A stretch of DNA of 9,669 nt from Candidatus Microgenomates bacterium (GTDB lineage Bacteria > Patescibacteriota > Microgenomatia > UBA1406 > GWC2-37-13). The translations under genes and the position numbers were made by a program. Below are positions 5,472 through 9,669 of the stretch, one piece after another. The stretch is from positions 1 through 9,669 of the forward strand of contig JACOTV010000124.1 of the NCBI GenBank assembly GCA_016178125.1, written 5' to 3'. Each line of letters starts with the position of its first letter. Position 1 is the first letter of the stretch. The notes beneath the pieces were generated by a model. That model made no database searches, was not told the origin of the DNA, and was given only the letters and a program-made list of their open reading frames with translations.

Positions 5472-7391
5472 ATGTCAAAGATACTTGGTATCGATCTCGG
5501 TACAACAAATTCATGCGTCGCCGTTATGGAAGGCGGCCAACCCAAAGTTATCCATTCAAAAGAAGGACGCAACACGATTCCATCGGTCGTTGATCCTATA
5601 AAGCGCGTTGTTGGCGATGTGGCCAAGCGCCAGATTGTCATCAATCCAAAAAATACGATATTCTCGGTCAAGCGCTTAGTCGGGCGTCGTTTCGACGATC
5701 CGTCAGTACAGCGTGACATGAAATGGCTTCCGTACACCATCAAAGCAGGCCGCGATAATATGGCGGTTGTTGAAGTCGACGGAAAGACCTTCACTCCTCA
5801 AGAAATTTCGTCGATGATTCTTAAAAAGATCAAAGATGATGCAGAAGCCTATTTGGGTGAGTCAGTCGACAAAGCCGTTATCACGGTCCCTGCGTATTTC
5901 GATGATGCACAGCGCCAGGCCACTAAGCAAGCCGGTGAAATCGCAGGCCTTGAAGTCGTTCGTATAATCAACGAACCAACAGCCGCAGCACTCGCATACG
6001 GACTTGATAAAAAGAATGCACACACCATCGTCGTTTACGATCTTGGAGGCGGTACGTTTGACGTAACCGTTCTCGAGCTCGGTGAAGGCGTGTTCCAGGT
6101 GAAGGCCACAAACGGTGATACTCATTTGGGAGGCGATGACTTTGATCGTGCAATTCTTGATCATATTGCCGAAGAGTTTATAAAAGAAAGTGGAGTAGAT
6201 CTAAGAAAAGACCCACAAGCTTTGCAGCGTTTACGAGACGCCGCAGAAAAAGCAAAAATTGAACTTTCGTCTTCTATCGAAGCCGAGATCAATTTGCCAT
6301 TTGTTACCGTCAAAGACGGACAGCCGCAACACTTAGTGCAAAAGCTGACTCGTGCAAAACTTGAGTCACTCGTTGATTCACTAATCCAGAAAACGCTGGA
6401 CCCGGTGAAGGCATGCATGAAAGACGCGAAAGTGTCGCCATCTGATATTAACGAAGTGGTGTTAGTCGGTGGTATGACCCGCATGCCTAAAATCATAGAC
6501 ACGGTAAAAACGTACTTTGGAAAAGATCCCAATCGTGGTGTGAACCCCGATGAGGTTGTGGCCGTTGGAGCTTCGATTCAGGGAGGCGTCTTGACTGGTG
6601 AAACCAAAGATGTAGTGCTGCTTGATGTGACGCCGCTTACCCTTGGCGTCGAAACCTTGGGCGGTGTGACGACTCCACTTATTACTCGTAATACCACTAT
6701 ACCGTCGTCTAAGTCTGAGGTATTCTCGACGGCGGCTGACAGCCAGACTCAGGTGGAGATTCATATTCTTCAGGGAGAGCGTCCGCTGGCGCGAGATAAC
6801 AAATCGCTCGGACGCTTTATTCTTGACGGCATTCCGCCTGCGCCCCGCGGTGTTCCGCAGGTCGAAGTAACCTTCGACATCGACGCAAACGGTATTCTGC
6901 ATGTTACCGCAAAAGATAAGGCGAGCGGTAAAACACAGAGCATCAAAATCACCGGATCGACTGGTCTTACCAAAGATGAGATCGAACAGATGAAAGATGA
7001 CGCCGAGAAAAATGCCGAGACCGATAAGGAAGAGCGTGACAAAATCGAAGCCAAGAATAAGGCAGAGAACATGGTCTATGTTGCCGAGAAGTCTTTAAAG
7101 GACGCTGGCGATAAAGTAGATCCCGCGGTTAAAACCGAAGTTGAGGAAAAAATCAAAGAGGTAAAGGACCTTCTAGAAAAAGGAACTGCCACAGAGATCG
7201 ATACCAAAGTCGGCGAACTCTCGGCTTCACTTATGAAGATCGGTCAGGCTGCATATCAGAATGCACAAGCTGAGGAGGCGAAGCAGGAAGGCGAGGAAAA
7301 ACTCGACGACCATGCAGCAGACGAAGAGGGGGGCTCGTCGGCTGAAGACGATAAGAAAAAAGCCGAAGAAGGCGAAGTCGTGAAAGAGTAA
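5472..7391 (+). CDS. dnaK: Molecular chaperone DnaK (Hsp70)
   Basis: DnaK is the ATP-dependent chaperone that binds exposed hydrophobic segments of client proteins, stimulated by a J-protein and GrpE. The 639-residue protein is complete. The nucleotide-binding domain covers about 1-380, with GIDLGTTNSCVAV (6-18), INEPTAAALAYG (166-177), YDLGGGTFDVTV (189-200) and VLVGGMTRMPK (330-340). The hydrophobic interdomain linker is VVLLDVTPLTLG (381-392), the beta substrate-binding domain runs to about 505, then the helical lid, and a disordered Asp/Glu/Lys/Gly-rich tail (about 605-639) ends in EVVKE. ATG 5472 is fixed by the conserved MSKILGIDLGTTNS start. No Shine-Dalgarno sequence is visible in the short AT-rich gap after grpE, so initiation must rely on low structure or coupling. 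Nothing in the protein looks damaged, unlike the following dnaJ. Confidence 0.98.
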   Translation: MSKILGIDLGTTNSCVAVMEGGQPKVIHSKEGRNTIPSVVDPIKRVVGDVAKRQIVINPKNTIFSVKRLVGRRFDDPSVQRDMKWLPYTIKAGRDNMAVVEVDGKTFTPQEISSMILKKIKDDAEAYLGESVDKAVITVPAYFDDAQRQATKQAGEIAGLEVVRIINEPTAAALAYGLDKKNAHTIVVYDLGGGTFDVTVLELGEGVFQVKATNGDTHLGGDDFDRAILDHIAEEFIKESGVDLRKDPQALQRLRDAAEKAKIELSSSIEAEINLPFVTVKDGQPQHLVQKLTRAKLESLVDSLIQKTLDPVKACMKDAKVSPSDINEVVLVGGMTRMPKIIDTVKTYFGKDPNRGVNPDEVVAVGASIQGGVLTGETKDVVLLDVTPLTLGVETLGGVTTPLITRNTTIPSSKSEVFSTAADSQTQVEIHILQGERPLARDNKSLGRFILDGIPPAPRGVPQVEVTFDIDANGILHVTAKDKASGKTQSIKITGSTGLTKDEIEQMKDDAEKNAETDKEERDKIEAKNKAENMVYVAEKSLKDAGDKVDPAVKTEVEEKIKEVKDLLEKGTATEIDTKVGELSASLMKIGQAAYQNAQAEEAKQEGEEKLDDHAADEEGGSSAEDDKKKAEEGEVVKE

Positions 7392-7392
7392 G

Positions 7393-7404
7393 AACAGATC
7401 TGTT
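7393..7404. repeat. Perfect 12-bp palindrome after dnaK
   Basis: AACAGATCTGTT reads the same on both strands and starts two bases after the dnaK stop codon. It has no loop, so it is a poor RNA hairpin. It could be a protein-binding dyad or chance. It is the first of two dyads in the 58-bp dnaK-dnaJ gap. Confidence 0.5.
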
Positions 7405-7411
7405 ACAGATT

Positions 7412-7449
7412 CATCCCGGGAGCTAACCCCTTCCGGGATGTAGATTTTT
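7412..7449 (+). terminator. Hairpin with T-run between dnaK and dnaJ (terminator/attenuator)
   Basis: CATCCCGG (7412-7419) pairs perfectly with CCGGGATG (7433-7440) around a 13-nt loop, followed after four bases by TTTTT (7445-7449). This looks like a Rho-independent terminator, placed so that dnaJ begins immediately after the T-run. It would lower dnaJ and downstream transcription relative to dnaK. The four-base gap before the T-run makes it less than ideal. The same hairpin also covers GGGAT, the only weak ribosome-site candidate before dnaJ. Confidence 0.6.
7422..7433 (+). repeat. Leader block shared with hrcA, dnaJ copy
   Basis: GCTAACCCCTTC matches 4174-4185 exactly. Here it forms most of the loop of the terminator-like hairpin. 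The preceding GAG makes GAGCTAA, reminiscent of a CIRCE right arm lacking two bases, but no left arm is present. Confidence 0.6.
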
Positions 7450-8155
7450 ATGGCAACATATTACGAAACACTTGGTGTCGCAAAAACTGCATCTGATGCC
7501 GATATTAAATCAGCATACCGCAAGAAGGCTCTTGAATGGCATCCGGATCGCAACAAAGCAGCAGGTGTCATCAAATGGTGGAGGCAACCCATTTGAAGGA
7601 ATGAATGTAGACTTCAACGACGTGAATCCCTTTGATATTTTTGAGCAATTTTTTGGGTCGCAGTCTCCGTTTGGTGGAAATCAGCGAAGAAAACCGCGGA
7701 ACTTGTATCAAATATCGCTTACTTTTGACGAAGCAATAAAAGGCATAGAACGGAAATTCAAAATAGAAGGAAAAGAAAAATCCATCAAAATTCCCGCTGG
7801 CGTCGACGATGGCATGCGCATACGATTTACTGACTTTGATATTCAGGTTCGCGTTGGGCGCCATGCGTTTTTTAGACGTGATGGACAAGACATCTACTAT
7901 GAAAAACAAATATCATATCCCCAGGCAGTTCTAGGCGACAATGTAGAAGTCCCCACGCTTCACAAACCGGTCAAACTGAAAGTACGCCCCGGTACCGCAC
8001 ACGGCGCACTCGTCCGGTTAAAAGGAGAGGGCATTCCCTTCCCCAACAGTAATCGAAAAGGCGATATGTATGTAATATACAAAATTCATATTCCTTCCAA
8101 GGTTTCTGGTAAGGCAAAGAAACTTATTGAGGAGTTAAAGAAGGAGAACGGCTGA
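7450..8155 (+). pseudogene. dnaJ: dnaJ, disrupted: J-domain truncated and frame shifted
   Basis: DnaJ normally delivers clients to DnaK and stimulates its ATPase. ATG 7450 opens a good J-domain: MATYYETLGVAK, helix II and WHPDRNK (30-36), so HPD is intact. After KAAG the frame carries unrelated residues and stops at TGA 7594-7596 (48 aa). The rest continues in the +1 frame from about 7556: a G/F region (GGGNPFEGMN, NPFDIFEQFFG), then C-terminal domains I and II (LTFDEAIKGIERKF, GVDDGMRIRF, FFRRDGQDIYYEK, YPQAVLGDNVEVPTL, RLKGEGIPFP) to the stop at 8153-8155. J-helices III-IV and the first linker are missing, roughly 35-40 residues, so frameshifting alone cannot restore the protein. There is no CxxCxGxG zinc finger, so the intact form would be CbpA-like (class B). 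It may be a real deletion or an assembly collapse. Read alone, the second frame is open from a TTG at 7472, but its first 28 residues are out-of-frame J-domain sequence and not a real N-terminus. Confidence 0.85.
8141..8146 (+). promoter_or_regulatory. Shine-Dalgarno of epmA inside the end of dnaJ
   Basis: AAGGAG lies 8 nt before ATG 8155, an optimal spacing, within the last codons of the dnaJ frame. It is the best ribosome-binding site in the window and fixes the epmA start. It allows epmA to be translated even though ribosomes starting at the dnaJ ATG stop early. Confidence 0.75.
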
Positions 8156-9144
8156 TGAGGATTGTCACCAATAGCACGTCACTTTCTGCGTATAAAGTAT
8201 ATCTTCGACTTGAGAAGGCAACCAATACCTACCTTTCAGATAAAGGATACTTAAAACTCGATCTTCCTGTTTTGTCACCGGTACTTGTTCCCGAATCATA
8301 TCTTGAGGTATTTGAAACGGATTTTGGTTATATGGAACGTAAGGAAAAACTGTACCTTACGCCTTCGCCAGAACTTTTTATAAAGCGCGTACTGGCGCAC
8401 ATGAAAATAGACTGTTATTCACTTGGTAAGTCATTTAGAAATGGGGAGCCCGACTCATCGAAGCATTCTCCAGAATTCACGATGCTTGAATTTTACAAGC
8501 TTGGTGTCGATTATATGGGGATTGCAGATGAAGTCTTGGGTCTTCTTAATTCACTGTCTGGAGGAAACAAAATAACGTATCAGGGAAAAGACTATTCATT
8601 TGGTTCTTGGGAAAAGCTTACGGTTGAGGAATCATTCATCAAATATGCGCATATACAGAAAAACGAGCTATTTAGCGAGGATGCATTAAAAAAGCATGCA
8701 GTTAAAAGAGGATATTCGGTTGAAGGATTTACCTATGAGGATATATTCTCTCAAATCTACGCGCAAGAGGTAGAGCCTCATTTAGGAATGAACGGTAAGG
8801 CAACTATGCTTTATGATTACCCGAAGGAATTTGCGGCACTTGCGAAGTTGAACAGCGATGGAAAAACCGCGCAGCGGTTCGAGTTCTATATTGGTGGTAT
8901 CGAGCTAGGAGATTGTTATACAGAGCTGACAGACCCTAATGAGCAAAAGACCCGATTTGAGCAAGAGGACAAAAAGCGAGGGTTACAAGGGAACACACAA
9001 CATCCGGTCGACTGGGGATTCATAGATGCTTTAAAGCACGGATTGCCCGACTGCTCAGGCATAGCAATCGGATTTGAACGACTCGCTATGATTTTTGCAG
9101 ATGTCACTTCAATCCATGATCTGCGTCTTATCGATGTTGTATAA
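8155..9144 (+). CDS. epmA: EF-P lysine ligase EpmA (GenX/PoxA/YjeA family)
   Basis: EpmA is a lysyl-tRNA synthetase paralogue that activates (R)-beta-lysine or lysine with ATP and attaches it to a lysine of EF-P instead of to tRNA. The 329-residue protein is only a class II catalytic core and lacks the N-terminal anticodon-binding domain of LysRS, which separates the two. Motif 2 is GKSFRNGEPDS with PEFTMLEFYK (91-115). The EpmA-type segments QRFEFYIGGIELGDCYTELT (240-259) and QHPVDWGFIDALKHGLPDCSG (282-302) follow, then motif 3 GIAIGFERLAM (302-312). E. coli EpmA is 325 residues. Its start overlaps the dnaJ stop by one base (TGATG), and it directly precedes its likely substrate, efp, which strongly supports the call. 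EpmB, the aminomutase that makes beta-lysine in E. coli, is not in the window. Confidence 0.9.
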   Translation: MRIVTNSTSLSAYKVYLRLEKATNTYLSDKGYLKLDLPVLSPVLVPESYLEVFETDFGYMERKEKLYLTPSPELFIKRVLAHMKIDCYSLGKSFRNGEPDSSKHSPEFTMLEFYKLGVDYMGIADEVLGLLNSLSGGNKITYQGKDYSFGSWEKLTVEESFIKYAHIQKNELFSEDALKKHAVKRGYSVEGFTYEDIFSQIYAQEVEPHLGMNGKATMLYDYPKEFAALAKLNSDGKTAQRFEFYIGGIELGDCYTELTDPNEQKTRFEQEDKKRGLQGNTQHPVDWGFIDALKHGLPDCSGIAIGFERLAMIFADVTSIHDLRLIDVV

Positions 9145-9145
9145 T
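9140..9145 (+). promoter_or_regulatory. Candidate -10 box of efp, overlapping the epmA stop
   Basis: A perfect TATAAT spans the epmA stop codon and ends 7 nt before ATG 9153. No clear -35 is seen 16-18 nt upstream. The ten bases TTGTATAATA are identical to those before cca. With no Shine-Dalgarno sequence before efp, a leaderless efp transcript separate from the epmA message is plausible. Confidence 0.45.
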
Positions 9146-9152
9146 ATCGATT

Positions 9153-9669
9153 ATGAAAACGAACGCGGGAAATCTAAAAAAAGGCGACTTCGTATACTAT
9201 AACGCCGAAATATACCAGGTACAAAAAGCCGAGTTTTATTCACCAGGAAAAGGATCTGCCTTAATGCGCACGAAGCTTAAAAACCTGGTAACTGGCAAAA
9301 ACGTAGACTATACCTACAAGTCACAAGAAACCCTTGAATCGCTCGAAGTTGAGAGCATCGAGATGCAATATTTATATAAAGATGCAGAGCTCGTTTACTT
9401 TATGAATGAGCGCGACTATCAGCAATACAGCGTGCCGCTTTCGGTTGTTGGCGACACAGCTAAGTACATGAAAGAGGGGAATAAATACTTCGTATACATG
9501 AACGATGAAAAACCACTTAATGTACGCGCTGCAGCAAGCGAGCGACTGCAAGTTATTGAGACCGAAGAGGCCGCAAAAGGTGATACTGTCTCAGGAGCTA
9601 AAAAACCAGCGGTCGTTGAGACGGGCGCGACCGTCATGGTTCCTCTATTTGTAAAAAAAGGCGATACTA
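9153..9669 (+). CDS. efp: Elongation factor P (3' end outside the window)
   Basis: EF-P binds between the ribosomal P and E sites and promotes peptide bond formation at consecutive prolines. 172 residues are visible before the window ends with the frame still open; the family is about 185-190 residues, so little is missing. Domain I has NLKKGDFVYYN and the loop SPGKGSALMRTKL (30-42). K33 in PGKG corresponds to the lysine that EpmA modifies in E. coli (K34). Domain II has YLYKDAELVYFMNERDYQQYSV, and domain III has VIETEEAAKGDTVSGAKKPA and ETGATVMVPLFVKKGDT, the conserved C-terminal signature. Its position eight bases after epmA suggests that the two genes form a modification pair. No Shine-Dalgarno sequence is seen; a TATAAT lies just upstream. 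Confidence 0.95.
   Translation, partial: MKTNAGNLKKGDFVYYNAEIYQVQKAEFYSPGKGSALMRTKLKNLVTGKNVDYTYKSQETLESLEVESIEMQYLYKDAELVYFMNERDYQQYSVPLSVVGDTAKYMKEGNKYFVYMNDEKPLNVRAAASERLQVIETEEAAKGDTVSGAKKPAVVETGATVMVPLFVKKGDT

Noticed and set aside
7594..7596. UGA recoded as an amino acid, as in some candidate-phyla lineages.
   Set aside because: UGA ends secF, cca and nfo exactly where expected, and residues around this TGA do not match DnaJ.
7450..8155. Programmed +1 frameshifting to make full-length DnaJ.
   Set aside because: Shifting frame would not supply the missing J-helices III and IV, and no typical slippery site with a stimulatory element is evident at the junction.
1..9669. Search for tRNA genes, CRISPR repeats, insertion sequences, attachment sites, toxin-antitoxin or defence genes.
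   Set aside because: No such signal was found; nearly every base is accounted for by housekeeping genes and their short regulatory gaps, and the longest gene-free stretch is the 120 bp between nfo and hrcA.

Overview
The window is a compact, gene-dense piece of bacterial chromosome carrying only housekeeping genes. It shows no insertion sequence, CRISPR array, tRNA, rRNA or phage gene. TGA ends several intact genes (secF, cca, nfo), so UGA is not recoded. A short HrcA, a zinc-finger-less DnaJ in the chaperone operon, genes that abut or overlap, and -10 boxes 6 to 8 nt before start codons together suggest Patescibacteria (candidate phyla radiation, Parcubacteria-like). That placement is inference from gene content, not from a search.

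Layout. (1) Bases 1-1457, plus strand: the 3' part of secF, translationally coupled (ATGA overlap) to a glyoxalase-II-like metallo-beta-lactamase-fold hydrolase. (2) Bases 1479-2819, minus strand: a CCA tRNA nucleotidyltransferase with an HD domain, convergent with region 1. Tandem hairpins lie at the junction, the second followed by a T-run inside the cca 3' end. (3) Bases 2855-3268, plus strand: a conserved hypothetical cysteine-rich protein, divergent from cca. (4) Bases 3269-4096, minus strand: endonuclease IV, whose stop codon directly abuts that of the hypothetical gene. (5) Bases 4142-8155, plus strand: the heat-shock operon hrcA-grpE-dnaK-dnaJ. (6) Bases 8155-9669, plus strand: EF-P lysine ligase (epmA) followed by elongation factor P (efp, cut by the window end).

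The heat-shock operon has the richest regulatory region. A consensus-like promoter (TTGACA, 17 nt, TATAGT) overlaps a degenerate but exactly 27-bp CIRCE operator, the binding site of HrcA, which the operon itself encodes. The first transcribed bases can fold into an 8-bp hairpin that sequesters the purine-rich GGAGGGG before hrcA, a candidate RNA thermometer. Two sequence blocks of this leader recur just before dnaJ, where a second hairpin with a T-run looks like a terminator or attenuator.

The main anomaly is dnaJ. The J-domain starts normally and keeps HPD, then loses helices III-IV and changes frame, and the rest (G/F region and C-terminal domains) continues in the +1 frame. Either the gene is broken by a deletion of roughly 100 bases or the assembly is collapsed there.

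Functionally, HrcA represses the operon. GrpE, DnaK and DnaJ would form the Hsp70 cycle. EpmA modifies EF-P on the lysine of its PGKG loop to relieve ribosome stalling at prolines. No new multi-gene system is visible; the interest lies in the regulation and in the broken dnaJ.
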